DNA of 64,000 nucleotides from Curtobacterium sp. VKM Ac-1393. GTDB taxonomy: Bacteria > Actinomycetota > Actinomycetes > Actinomycetales > Microbacteriaceae. Below the pieces are notes generated by a model. That model had not been told where the DNA came from. It was given only the letters and a program-made list of their open reading frames with translations, and did not search any database. Shown piece after piece: positions 15,475 through 24,260 of the stretch. The stretch covers positions 1 to 64,000 of the forward strand of contig NZ_JADKRW010000009.1 in the NCBI RefSeq assembly GCF_015350995.1, in the 5' to 3' direction. The position numbers and the translations under genes are program-made. Position 1 is the stretch's first letter. The number at the start of each line of letters is the position of its first letter.

Positions 15475-18039
15475 TCAGTCGGCTGCAACCGGGTCCGAGG
15501 TGAATCCCTCTCGCACCTGCGTGGGCAAAAGACCATGACCGGACATAGTTTCGCGGACCAGGTCCGAAAGCTGCGAGGGCGTACGGCCGTCCTTCGATGC
15601 CAGAATCTCACTCCAGGCCTGCACCACGTCCTTGCCAAGTGTCATGAGATCCGACAAATCAATGTGATAGACATGCGATTGAGCCGCCTTGATGCCGTCA
15701 ATGTCGACGCCAGACTTCGGGGAAATGATGATCGTTGCACTACCAGGCGGCGGAGGAGTGTGGCCACGATCGGATGCAAGAAGTTGCAATTGATCGTTCG
15801 CTTGACGAATTTCTTTATGGGTAATCACCCCCGTGAGATCATGGTCGGATTTTGCTTCCATCGCTAACCACAGATGGTTTTCCCAACACCAGGTAGAATC
15901 ACACCGACCCTTCTCAGGGGGCTTCCCTGCCTCGGCACCGAGTAGCTTTCCAAGCGCTGTCAACGCCGGCTCGTACTTCCCAGGTTCTCGTTCACCGAGC
16001 CCGGCCACCATCTCGCCAACTTGCCGGTTGTGCTTGCCGATGTTCACACCGGCGCTCAGAATACTCACGATCTTCGTCACCGCCGACGCGTCTTCTGGCG
16101 CGAGGGCACGCGAGGCGACAGTCGTGAGAGTTGGCATCTCGCGCGTCCAAGTGCCCTCGGCTGTTTTCTCGGACTGACTGATCAACTGTACGGCGTTCGC
16201 ATGTGCTCCTGGATCGGATGCAGCATTCAATTCGGTCCAAATGCCTGCGAGGTACAGCCACACTGAACGATAACCGCGTGTGGCGTTTCCACCTTCACCG
16301 ATGACTCGCGCAGCGTCCAGCGCCTTCGCGGCAGCCTTGTCCCATTGGCTTGCGGCCGCAAACACGCAGGCTTCCACTTCGTGTGGAACAGACTTCCCGA
16401 GGGCTTCGCTTCCCGCAGGTAGAATCTGCACAGCTTCCCGGCGAGCTTTGGCGATGTGGGGTTCAGCTCCGGAGCGCCATGCGTCACCCTGTTCGAGGAA
16501 CGCATCGACGTTGCTCAGCACTTCCTCGACGGATACGTCAGTGCTATTCGTTCTCCCAAACTGAATTTCCGCCTGCAAATCAGCCTCGAGTGCGTTGATC
16601 GTTTCCGGCTGTTGCAAATACTTTGTCAACCCTCGGTCAAGGATCACAACAATCGCAGCATCGTTCGGCTGACGGGTAGCGCGGCCGGCCCCCTGCACCA
16701 CGCGTGTACGGACTCGCTCTGCGATCGCGGCCCCCGCCTTCGCACGGCCATACAAGAAGCGTTCCTGCAGGCTGTCTTGATCCGGCTTCCCATCAAGGAC
16801 AACGACTCGGCATGCATCATCGGGCAGGTCTATCCCGTCGTACCGGCTAGCGAGGGCGCATACACCGTTGGGCAAGTCCGCAAACGGTTTCATTCCGTCG
16901 GCGACGTCGTCGATACCGAGGACAGGCCAATCGTTGCTGACGAGCTTTTTACCGAGAGCGACGGCGCGCGCCGTCTCAGGTCCGAGGACGAGGGCTTTTC
17001 CGGCACGGGCAACGATTTGCTTCGTAACGTCCACTGGGTCGACTCTTGCCATCAGCTCTGGGAAAACAAAGAAGCGGCGTCCTGAACGAGGCGTCGGTGC
17101 GGTTTCTGGGAGGCGCAGTCGTTGAATTGTCTCACGCCCGAACGCTCGCTCAATCTCCCCTCCAACGCCGAGCGTTGCAGACAGGTACATGCGCTGGCGT
17201 GCGCGGGGAAATACCTTGTTATCGCCTGTTGGTGGGATTATGGGGCGGATGAGAATCCCACCATAACTCACATACGCGAGGCACGCAGTGAGCCCAGAGC
17301 GAATGACAGCAAAGTCAAACTTAAAATCGGATAGTGACGCCAGAGCCGTGTCCAGTTCGGCTAGCATGCCGTTGGTCATCGATGGAAGCACCAAGCGAAC
17401 AGATTCGCTGATACTCGCGTCCGGGAACTCCTCGGAGAGTCGATTAGCGAATACACCATCGAGACCTGGTTTCAGTGTCTTTAGGACCGCCGCGTACGCG
17501 GCAGGATGCTTATGGCGTTTGATGTCGACCGCATAAGATTCACCGACATACTGCTCACCTGCGTGCGCATCGTCGAAAATGATCAGATCGGGAACTTCAA
17601 CGTGCGGGTTGCTATTAAAGATAGTGTTATAGGTAACTATTGCGACCTTCTCGGCCGCCTCAAACGCCGTTTGGTCTGGCATCGGCCAGTCCTGATGCCG
17701 CCCAATCAGCGTCACCGCTTTAATGCCTTCGCGGTCGGCTGTGGCTTGCACTTGTTTTACCAATTGCTTGGTCGGGCACGCGTAAAGAACGCGCTTGCCT
17801 GTGTGGCGTCGCACCCACTCGGCCAGGAGAAGACCGGTAAGGGTCTTGCCAGTGCCGGTTGGCAGCTCGATTGCGAGGTCCGCAGTTTCTTGGTGCTCCT
17901 CCATGTATAGACGGAGCAGGTCGACCTGATGGGACCAGAGGCCCGGGACCGCGTCTCGACGCCTCGGCAAGTCTATGTAGAGGTCCTCGGGGGTCGCCGG
18001 CGCTGGTCCTTCGGTAGTGGTGCCCTTGAACGCCATCAT
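15475..18039 (-). CDS. SF2 helicase with C-terminal nuclease-like domain (putative defence gene)
   Basis: This 854-residue protein has Walker A LPTGTGKT (residues 59-66), a DEAD-type box written FDDAH (155-159), LSATLG motif III and an arginine-finger motif QGAGRATR. A helical middle follows. The C-terminal part (about 700-800) reads CDSTW...LAMEAKSD...KEIRQANDQL: D714, E728 and K730 fit a PD-(D/E)XK nuclease core. Base composition is visibly more AT rich than the neighbours, and the gene stands alone next to Lsr2, as expected for an acquired single-gene anti-phage protein. The defence role is inferred. A second ATG follows the first directly. Confidence 0.8.
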   Translation of the reverse strand: MMAFKGTTTEGPAPATPEDLYIDLPRRRDAVPGLWSHQVDLLRLYMEEHQETADLAIELPTGTGKTLTGLLLAEWVRRHTGKRVLYACPTKQLVKQVQATADREGIKAVTLIGRHQDWPMPDQTAFEAAEKVAIVTYNTIFNSNPHVEVPDLIIFDDAHAGEQYVGESYAVDIKRHKHPAAYAAVLKTLKPGLDGVFANRLSEEFPDASISESVRLVLPSMTNGMLAELDTALASLSDFKFDFAVIRSGLTACLAYVSYGGILIRPIIPPTGDNKVFPRARQRMYLSATLGVGGEIERAFGRETIQRLRLPETAPTPRSGRRFFVFPELMARVDPVDVTKQIVARAGKALVLGPETARAVALGKKLVSNDWPVLGIDDVADGMKPFADLPNGVCALASRYDGIDLPDDACRVVVLDGKPDQDSLQERFLYGRAKAGAAIAERVRTRVVQGAGRATRQPNDAAIVVILDRGLTKYLQQPETINALEADLQAEIQFGRTNSTDVSVEEVLSNVDAFLEQGDAWRSGAEPHIAKARREAVQILPAGSEALGKSVPHEVEACVFAAASQWDKAAAKALDAARVIGEGGNATRGYRSVWLYLAGIWTELNAASDPGAHANAVQLISQSEKTAEGTWTREMPTLTTVASRALAPEDASAVTKIVSILSAGVNIGKHNRQVGEMVAGLGEREPGKYEPALTALGKLLGAEAGKPPEKGRCDSTWCWENHLWLAMEAKSDHDLTGVITHKEIRQANDQLQLLASDRGHTPPPPGSATIIISPKSGVDIDGIKAAQSHVYHIDLSDLMTLGKDVVQAWSEILASKDGRTPSQLSDLVRETMSGHGLLPTQVREGFTSDPVAAD

Positions 18040-18474
18040 GCCCCTTTGCGTGGAGTGGTTTCAGCGAGCCTACTGGCACGACCGGAAACTGCGGTCCGCC
18101 AGGTCACGCTCATATCTCTCCAAGCTTTACCCCCTCGGACCTGCTCAGGACGCGTCCGGCCGACGCTCATTTGTGGCGCCATCCCCACACAGCCGTCGAT
18201 GGGCCGTCGTGGCCCGCATAGGGATCGGGCACGGGTCGGCTTCGCGGCTCGGCCGAGCCCCTGCAGCTGCACCGGTCACACCGTCTCAGGTTGGTGATCC
18301 GCAATCCCAACCGTCGGCGGCGCCATGATGAGACACCCGGAGTGCGTCTCCGCTCGCTAGTTGCTGTGGGGTATGCCCCAGCGCTACAGCGCTGCTTAGG
18401 GAGATCTGCGTGGCGTTGGGGTCGAGCTCGCGGTTTTCGCCACAGATCTGAGCACGGGTCTGGACCCGTACGCA

Positions 18475-19206
18475 TCAGCCGAGCTGCGCGTCGGCCTTCC
18501 GGTACGCCGCTTCGACGATCTGCTGCACCTCGGCGTCCTTGGGCACGTTGAACGAGTACGCGGCACCAACGACCACCATGACGCCGAACCCGTCCCCGGC
18601 GATCATGCAGGTCGTTCCCGCGACCGTTGTGGCTCCGCGCGCTTCGAATCCGCCGCAGTACGTGGCGGAGCCCCAGGAGCCGAGGTCCTTCACCGTGGTG
18701 ACGATGGTTTCCTCGGCACCATCGATCGTGAAGGTGCTTCCCTCGGTTGGGCACCCTCGCACAGCATTCGTGATCGCTTGTACATGCTCGGCGGCGGCTG
18801 GGTCGGCGAACGTACCGACGTTGAGGTACGCACCGGTGGACTCTCGGGTCCAGTCGCGACCGCTCTGTGCAGTGTTCTCGAGATCCTCGCCGAGTTGATC
18901 GGAGAAGTCGGCACCGCAGGCACCGGGCCCCTCCGCATCGGTCGACGTCGCACCGTCATCGGTGGAGTCGCTGCTGGGCTTTTCCGCCCAGCCGCCAACC
19001 GGTAGTTCCGCTGTGGTGAGCACCGCCCCAGACAGCACGTCCTCCGTCAGGCCGGCATGTGCGGACGGCGTTGCAGTCGCGGTCTTCGTTCCCTCGCCCC
19101 GGTCAGTGTCGGCGTTGCCACTCGAAGCGCATCCGCTGAGTGCGCATCCCACCGTGATGGTGATAGCGGCTCCGACGGCCCACGTACGCTGCGTGATATC
19201 CCCCAT
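18475..19206 (-). CDS. Lipoprotein with extracytoplasmic sensor-like domain
   Basis: This 243-residue protein has a lipobox (ALSGC; Cys near residue 26), then a low-complexity Ser/Thr/Asp linker. The domain that follows has four cysteines (GACGADF, RGCPTEG, TYCGGF, TTCMIAG) that could form two disulfides. The layout resembles the extracellular PknH-like sensor domains of actinobacteria, an inference from the cysteine pattern and strand order. ATG 19206 is chosen because the extension of 18 residues upstream would bury the signal peptide. Confidence 0.7.
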   Translation of the reverse strand: MGDITQRTWAVGAAITITVGCALSGCASSGNADTDRGEGTKTATATPSAHAGLTEDVLSGAVLTTAELPVGGWAEKPSSDSTDDGATSTDAEGPGACGADFSDQLGEDLENTAQSGRDWTRESTGAYLNVGTFADPAAAEHVQAITNAVRGCPTEGSTFTIDGAEETIVTTVKDLGSWGSATYCGGFEARGATTVAGTTCMIAGDGFGVMVVVGAAYSFNVPKDAEVQQIVEAAYRKADAQLG

Positions 19207-19326
19207 GGGCCCATCCTGCCAGGCTGATGGGAACCGAGACAGGCTGCACCGTCCGAGCAATTCGCATGTGCGAAGCGGCTACCGCAGCCGGCGTCTCGGC
19301 CGATAGGCCGGTGCGGGGGGTTCAAC

Positions 19327-19605
19327 ATGCTGATCGTGTTCGCGGTGCTGGTGGCTATCGCGGTTGTGGGTGGCGCAGTTCTTCGCGCGCGCCACCGCCA
19401 TACACGTCGGGAGCCGGCACACTCGTGCCTTGCTCCGAACCGGTCTCGTGGCCGGAACGTGTACTGCCAAAACCCGACACCACGTGGCGGGTACTGCAGC
19501 ATCCACCATGACCAGCACAGTCGTGACAACGGCATGGTCATCTCCGCAAGCCTCTTCGCTGCGCTCGTCGTCGCCGTCGGTATCTGGCTGCAAGCCCAGC
19601 AGTAA
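19327..19605 (+). CDS. Small membrane protein with Cys/His-rich loop
   Basis: This 92-residue protein has an N-terminal helix (MLIVFAVLVAIAVVGGAVL) and a C-terminal helix (MVISASLFAALVVAVGIWL). Between them is a loop with SCLAPN, VYCQNP and YCSIHHDQH. The three cysteines and two histidines could bind one zinc ion. No family name is known to me. It begins just after a divergent lipoprotein gene. Confidence 0.6.
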   Translation: MLIVFAVLVAIAVVGGAVLRARHRHTRREPAHSCLAPNRSRGRNVYCQNPTPRGGYCSIHHDQHSRDNGMVISASLFAALVVAVGIWLQAQQ

Positions 19606-19668
19606 GCACCTCCCCGCGGCGCCAGCTGTGGTGCCGCTCGCATAGTCACCCCGTCGGAAGGCGCACCC

Positions 19669-20166
19669 ATGACACTTGAAGTGATTCCCTGGCTGTCGCT
19701 CGCTACCGCCGTAATGTCAGCCGTGGCCGCGATCGCGAGCGTGTCGATCGCTTCGGGAAGCCGCTACACCGGCAGCGTCATGACCAGCTTCAACACGCTC
19801 TCCACCGATGCCGCTCGCGCCGACCGCGCCACGATCGTGGACGCAACCGCCGCACGACGACTCAGCCGACGCAAGCGCCGGGCCATGACCGCGGCATACG
19901 CCCACCAGGTCGAACGCCTCGCGCAGCTCACCGTCGTGGTGGACGGTATCAAGGGCAACGGGTGGGTCACCGCTCACGCCCCAGTGCTGTACATCGAGGT
20001 GTCGAAAGTCGTCCGCGAGTTGAACGCCGTCCAGGACCGCCACAAGGTGAAGGCCCCGCAAGCCGACGTCCGACGCGCGAACGAGCTCCTCAAGTCGCTC
20101 CCGCCCGTGAAGAACTCCTGGAGCCGCACGGTTGCGAAAGCACCAAAGGGCCGAGTTCACGCATAA
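19669..20166 (+). CDS. Membrane-anchored helical protein
   Basis: This 165-residue protein has a single N-terminal membrane helix (residues about 9-30, LSLATAVMSAVAAIASVSIA). A long basic helical part follows (ATAARRLSRRKRRAMTAAY), then a soluble tail of about 90 residues. It lies 63 bp after the Cys/His membrane protein, so the two may share a transcript. Function unknown. Confidence 0.6.
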   Translation: MTLEVIPWLSLATAVMSAVAAIASVSIASGSRYTGSVMTSFNTLSTDAARADRATIVDATAARRLSRRKRRAMTAAYAHQVERLAQLTVVVDGIKGNGWVTAHAPVLYIEVSKVVRELNAVQDRHKVKAPQADVRRANELLKSLPPVKNSWSRTVAKAPKGRVHA

Positions 20167-20223
20167 CCGGACGCCGCCTGAACCGGAGGCACGGACGTCG
20201 TCAAAGCAAAGAGGCCTTACCGC

Positions 20224-20427
20224 TCAGCTGCTGCTGTCACAGTACGACCACTCGTCCCGGTCGAGCACCACGGTGCGGCCGTCGATGCGGAGGTAGAGGC
20301 CCTTCGGTGACCAGCCGGTCGGGATGCCGGCGATGGTTTCGGACTCCCACCCCTCGCGGCCACGCCACCACCGAACGAACTCCGCCGGCTGTCGCATCGC
20401 GAATCCCTTCGCACGCTCGTTGATCAC
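20224..20427 (-). CDS. Small ORF coupled to the second serine recombinase
   Basis: This 67-residue protein has a GTG start that overlaps the recombinase stop (GTGA), preceded by GGAGGAG. It has a tryptophan-rich basic segment (FVRWWRGREGWESE) and ends LDRDEWSYCDSSS. It is not obviously related to the small gene behind the recombinase at 4 kb, but the genetic arrangement is the same. Confidence 0.6.
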   Translation of the reverse strand: MINERAKGFAMRQPAEFVRWWRGREGWESETIAGIPTGWSPKGLYLRIDGRTVVLDRDEWSYCDSSS

Positions 20428-21020
20428 CGCTCCTCCCCCATGACGCGCTCCGTAGCGGCCTGGTGGCGGTACAGCGTCGCGCGCGACCATCCGACGAGGT
20501 TCGCAGCGTCCGCCGCGGTATGGCCGGCAGCGCGAGCCTCGTTCACGATCGCGAGCTTCCGGCCAATCACCGCCGGATCCGACGGCGGCCGGCCAAACCG
20601 AATCCCGGACTCCCGCGCTGCAGCGATGCCGGCGGTGACGCGCTCGACGATGAGCTCGCGTTCGTACTCCGCCAACGTCGCCATCAGGTTCAACATCAGC
20701 CGCCCCGTCGACGTCGCCGGATCAATCCCGTCCGACACACTCCGGACACCGATCCCCCGCTCCCCCAACATCGCAACCGTGCTCAACACATCAACGAGCG
20801 ACCGGCCGAGCCGGTCCACTCGCCACACCACCACCGTGTCCCCGCTGGTCGCGTGCTCGAGCAGCCGCCCCATCCCGGGACGAGCCGCGGCCTCCTTCCG
20901 GCCCGAAGTGACGTCGGCGAAGATGTCCCGCTCCTGCACCCCCGCCGCCACCAATGCATCAACCTGCAGTTGCGCATCCTGTGCCCTAGTACTGATACGC
21001 GTATACCCGAGAAGCCTCAC
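20424..21020 (-). CDS. Serine recombinase, resolvase/invertase family
   Basis: This 198-residue protein begins GYTRIST with catalytic Ser10. VDRLGRSL and EYERELIVERV (E helix) follow, and the C-terminal HTH is ADAANLVGWSRATLYRHQ. It shares the fold but is clearly different from the recombinase at 4 kb. Repeats with a GTGTCTC core lie just upstream and may be its binding sites. No transposase is present. Confidence 0.9.
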   Translation of the reverse strand: MRLLGYTRISTRAQDAQLQVDALVAAGVQERDIFADVTSGRKEAAARPGMGRLLEHATSGDTVVVWRVDRLGRSLVDVLSTVAMLGERGIGVRSVSDGIDPATSTGRLMLNLMATLAEYERELIVERVTAGIAAARESGIRFGRPPSDPAVIGRKLAIVNEARAAGHTAADAANLVGWSRATLYRHQAATERVMGEER

Positions 21021-21027
21021 CCGGCAA

Positions 21028-21160
21028 GTGTCTCAGAAAACCCCTCCACCGCCGTGAAACACCCCGACCACGTCGAGACGACTTTCGAGACACAGCGACC
21101 CCGCTTGGATGCTGATCTCGCCGATGTGGCGATCTGTCCCACGGCCGCGTCTCGAAAAAC
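21028..21160. promoter_or_regulatory. Candidate res site of the second recombinase
   Basis: Three related half-sites lie upstream of the gene: GTGTCTCAGAAAAC at 21028-21041, the inverted ACTTTCGAGACACA at 21081-21094, and GCGTCTCGAAAAAC at 21147-21160. Resolvases bind several imperfect repeats beginning TGTC next to their own gene. The exact site borders are not resolved. Confidence 0.5.
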
Positions 21161-21514
21161 TATAGGTTCCGAGGCATGCGGCGGTGTTGCGATTCGCGTA
21201 CCCCCACCGGGCAATTTTGCGAGGCACGCGTGCGGGCACAGTTCAGGCCAGACAGCGGCAGGCGTCACATCCCATCTGGCAGGACGGCCCTCCTATAGTT
21301 CTGGGCCACGACGAGGGGTTGGGACAGCTGGGCACGACAGGGCCGACGTGGCATCAGCGCAAGTCGCTGAGTGGTGCGCATTTGTCGCTGATGCAGGGAA
21401 GGCGCTACGGTCGGAGCAAAGTTCAGTGCCCGGACCCCGCGCTGGTTGAGACTCTCGGGGGTGGTGCTGTGCAGGTTCGGTCGCTGTTGCCTGCATCCCG
21501 GACGGGTGCGGCTG

Positions 21515-22222
21515 ATGGATGGTGACGATCTCGCAGCAGCCGTCGCTGCCCTGCACGGCAGGGACGCCGACGATGACCTCTGCGCGCCGTTCCTGGACGT
21601 GCTGCCGGTGACGGGGGTTGCGATCTCGACGGTGGGGAACCCGTTCGGCTCCGAGACGGTCTGCGCCAGCGACGATGCGGCTGCCCGGTTGGACGAGATC
21701 CAACTGGACCTCGGTGAGGGCCCCTGTTGGGAGGCGATCCAGACGGGTTTCCCGGTCATCGTCCCGGACGTGCAGGGTACGGCCACGACGCGGTGGCCGG
21801 TCGCGTTGCAGGGGCTGCAAGCGGCTGGGCTCGGCGCGGTGTTCGCGTTCCCGATGCGGTTCGGCACACTCGACATCGGGGCTGTCGACCTCTACACGGA
21901 CGGACCCGGCGCCCTGCCTGCTGAGCATCAGGCTCGTGCGGTCGCATTGACGACTGCTGTGTCACGGCGGGTGCTCCAGCAGGCACTGGAGCGCGCGGAG
22001 GCCGACGCCGAGGGCCACCCGGGGCTCGACGCGGGGCGCTACTCGCGTCGGGAAGTGCACCAGGCGTCCGGCATGCTCGCAGCCCAGACCGGCGCCGACG
22101 TCGACGATTCGCTGCTCATCCTCCGCGGCCATGCCTACGCAGCTGGCCGCTCTGTCCGTGACCTGGCCGCTGACGTAGTCGCCCGGGTCGTGGACTTCAC
22201 CGATCACGACGCAGCATCGTAG
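21515..22222 (+). CDS. GAF-ANTAR protein (first of two)
   Basis: This 235-residue protein has a GAF domain at about 30-150 (LGEGPCWEAIQTGFPVIVPD, FAFPMRFGTLDIGAVDLY), then an ANTAR-type RNA-binding helix bundle at about 175-225 (VHQASGMLAAQTGADVDDSLLILRGHAY). ANTAR proteins bind paired hairpins in nascent RNA and prevent transcription termination, in response to a signal sensed by the other domain. ATG 21515 is chosen because the domain starts shortly after it. The second GAF-ANTAR gene begins 15 bp after the stop. Confidence 0.85.
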   Translation: MDGDDLAAAVAALHGRDADDDLCAPFLDVLPVTGVAISTVGNPFGSETVCASDDAAARLDEIQLDLGEGPCWEAIQTGFPVIVPDVQGTATTRWPVALQGLQAAGLGAVFAFPMRFGTLDIGAVDLYTDGPGALPAEHQARAVALTTAVSRRVLQQALERAEADAEGHPGLDAGRYSRREVHQASGMLAAQTGADVDDSLLILRGHAYAAGRSVRDLAADVVARVVDFTDHDAAS

Positions 22223-22237
22223 GGAAGAAGGCAGACC

Positions 22238-22969
22238 TTGGTCCACACTCGAGAGCACCGACTCGTTGACGCGTTCGTCACCCTCACCGACACCCTCGTC
22301 ACCGAGTACGACGTCGTCGAACTGCTCCAGTCCCTCGTCGACAACGCCACTGACCTGTTCGACGCGACTGCGGCCGGCATCCTGCTCGTCAACCAGTCGC
22401 AGGACCTGGAAGTGGTGGTCTCCACCAGTGAGCGCAGTGCGCTCGTCGGGTTGCTGCAGCTCGAAGCCGGTGAGGGTCCTTGTGTGGAGGCGTTCACGAC
22501 GGGGTCACCGGTGTCCGTACAGGACGCCGACGAGATGCGTCGACGGTGGCCGCAGTTCGCGGCAGCGTCGCAGGAAGCCGGCTACACCTCCGTGCACTCC
22601 ATCCCGCTGCGGCTGCGCGACACCATCCTCGGATCGATGAACCTGTTCCGCGAGACATCCGGCGCGCTCAACGAAGACGATGCGACCGCGGCGCGGGCGC
22701 TGACAGACGTGGCAACGATCAGCATCCTGCAGCAGCGCAGCGTCGATCACGCCACCCTCGCGCAGGAGCAGCTGCAACGTGCGCTGAACAGCCGCGTTGT
22801 CATCGAGCAAGCCAAGGGCTTCGTCTCGTACACGCACCACGTCGACACGGACACCGCGTTCCAGCTACTCCGCAGTTACGCCCGATCGCACCAGATCCGG
22901 CTTGCCGACCTCGCGCGGTCGGTCGTGCGCCGCGAGACGGTCATCCCCATCATGAACGAGCACGCGTGA
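22238..22969 (+). CDS. GAF-ANTAR protein (second of two)
   Basis: This 243-residue protein starts at TTG after a GGGAAGAAGG tract. The GAF domain spans about 12-150 (VVELLQSLVDNATDLF, LEAGEGPCVEAFTTG, PLRLRDTILGSMNLF). The ANTAR domain at about 180-235 is canonical (ALNSRVVIEQAKGFVSY...DTAFQLLRSYARSHQIRLADLA). It is clearly paralogous to the gene upstream and almost certainly shares its transcript. Its RNA targets are unknown. Confidence 0.9.
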   Translation: MVHTREHRLVDAFVTLTDTLVTEYDVVELLQSLVDNATDLFDATAAGILLVNQSQDLEVVVSTSERSALVGLLQLEAGEGPCVEAFTTGSPVSVQDADEMRRRWPQFAAASQEAGYTSVHSIPLRLRDTILGSMNLFRETSGALNEDDATAARALTDVATISILQQRSVDHATLAQEQLQRALNSRVVIEQAKGFVSYTHHVDTDTAFQLLRSYARSHQIRLADLARSVVRRETVIPIMNEHA

Positions 22970-23102
22970 TGACGTGTAGTTCTCCTGATTACGACGCTGG
23001 TCTTGCGCGAGCGGGAGCCGACCACCTAGCGTCGCGTCTCAGCTGCCCCAGTCCCTGGTCGCCGGAACACCACCCCATTCCGATGACGACCAGGAGGACA
23101 TC

Positions 23103-23528
23103 GTGAGCTCACAGCGTTCCCTCGACGACTCGTCATCGGATACCCCGAACCACCGGTCGGGTGCCGACCCGAACGAGTTCCCGACCGGTCTCACCACCTC
23201 GTGTAACACGCCAGTGTCGGCGAGCCTGGCCATCGCCGTCGCGTTTATCGACACCCACGCCGCCGAATCCCTGTCGGCTGGGACGATCGCCTCCGTCGCC
23301 AACCTGAGCATGTGGGAGTCGCAACGGCAGTTCCTCGCCCACTTCGGCGTCACACCGCTGCAGTACGTTCGGCAGCTCCGACTCGAAGGCGTCCGCGCCG
23401 AACTCGGCCCGCCCACCCCGGGTACCGATGTCCGGATCATCGCCCGCCGGTGGGGATTCGCGCACCTCGGCCGGTTCACCAACACGTACTTCGATCACTT
23501 CGGCGAAGCCCCGGTGCGCTCGAACTGA
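23103..23528 (+). CDS. AraC-type HTH protein without sensor domain
   Basis: This 141-residue protein is polar for its first 45 residues. The double HTH of AraC/XylS regulators follows: IDTHAAESLSAGTIASVANLSMWESQRQFLAHFGVTPLQYVRQLRLEGVR and then IIARRWGFAHLGRFTNTYFDHFGEAP (only fragments given). There is no ligand domain. It follows the GAF-ANTAR pair by 133 bp on the same strand and may belong to the same signalling unit. Confidence 0.75.
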   Translation: MSSQRSLDDSSSDTPNHRSGADPNEFPTGLTTSCNTPVSASLAIAVAFIDTHAAESLSAGTIASVANLSMWESQRQFLAHFGVTPLQYVRQLRLEGVRAELGPPTPGTDVRIIARRWGFAHLGRFTNTYFDHFGEAPVRSN

Positions 23529-23555
23529 ACCGACTCAGGCCGGCTGGCAGCTGAA

Positions 23556-23714
23556 TCAACACACACCATCCATCGAGAAGAGTCCGCGCTTCACGGTGGG
23601 CCAGGACACCTGGAAGCGGGCGGCGACTTCGCTGATCGGCCACCCGTCGTCAACGACGAGTCGCGCGACTTTCAGGCGGTGACGTGGGGTGAGGGCAGCG
23701 TTCGGATGTGACAT
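23556..23714 (-). pseudogene. IS481-family transposase, N-terminal fragment
   Basis: The frame begins MSHPNAALTPRHRLKVARL, then VDDGWPISEVAARFQVSWPTVKR, the typical start of IS481-family transposases. It ends after 52 residues with an unrelated tail. The remaining transposase is absent, so this is a relic. Confidence 0.75.
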
Positions 23715-23735
23715 GTCTGTCCCCCTGAACAGGCC

Positions 23736-23768
23736 AAAGGGCCGACCAGCGGGCGTGGCCGGCCCTTC
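23736..23768 (-). terminator. Terminator after the VOC gene
   Basis: AAGGGCCG-CCA and TGG-CGGCCCTT form a stem 33 bp past the VOC stop, reading on the minus strand. Confidence 0.6.
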
Positions 23769-23800
23769 GAGGGCGAAAGACGTGGGCGGGGTTCGTGCGG

Positions 23801-24166
23801 TCAGTCCACCGGGGAGACCCGGATGAGATTGCCGTCCGGGTCCGTAACCACGAATGTGCGGCCGAAGATGTCGTCGTGCGGCTCCTCCACGACGTGGACG
23901 CCCTTTGAGACCCAACTCGTGAAGGTCTCGTCAACTGCGGACGCCGGGCCGGGCACCATCAGCCCGAGCTCGCTCGTGCGCGGAGTGCTCGGGACGGCGT
24001 GCTCATTGCGGCCGGTCCACAGCGCGAACAGGACTCCGAGGGCAACTTCGAAAGCCACGTAGCGGGGACTGGTGAAGGTCGGTTCGATCTCGAACAGGTT
24101 GCTGTAGAAGGCGGAGGCGGCCTCGGCGTCACTGACGTAGATCAGGAACAGGTTGGGTGCGGGCAT
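23801..24166 (-). CDS. VOC-family (glyoxalase/bleomycin-resistance-like) protein
   Basis: This 121-residue protein is one vicinal-oxygen-chelate unit: FLIYVSDAEAASAFYSNLFE at the start, YVAFEV in the middle, and GRTFVVTDPDGNLIRVSPVD at the end with the usual glutamate position replaced. Members bind metal or small molecules; the function cannot be told from sequence. It is divergent from a WYL regulator and probably controlled by it. Confidence 0.85.
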   Translation of the reverse strand: MPAPNLFLIYVSDAEAASAFYSNLFEIEPTFTSPRYVAFEVALGVLFALWTGRNEHAVPSTPRTSELGLMVPGPASAVDETFTSWVSKGVHVVEEPHDDIFGRTFVVTDPDGNLIRVSPVD

Positions 24167-24222
24167 GGAGTGCTCCTCCGATTGATGGATCTCGATACAG
24201 GATCAGCAGACCACCAAATCAC

Positions 24223-24235
24223 GACAGGACCTGTC
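24223..24235. promoter_or_regulatory. Candidate operator GACAGG-A-CCTGTC
   Basis: This perfect 13-bp palindrome (one central base) lies between the divergent VOC and WYL genes, about 25 bp before the WYL start. It is a likely site for the WYL regulator. Confidence 0.6.
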
Positions 24236-24260
24236 ATCTTTTCTGCGAGGGTTGGTCGGC

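Noticed and set aside
15475-18039. Restriction-modification or BREX component
   Set aside because: No methyltransferase, specificity subunit or BREX partner lies nearby; the helicase-nuclease stands alone.
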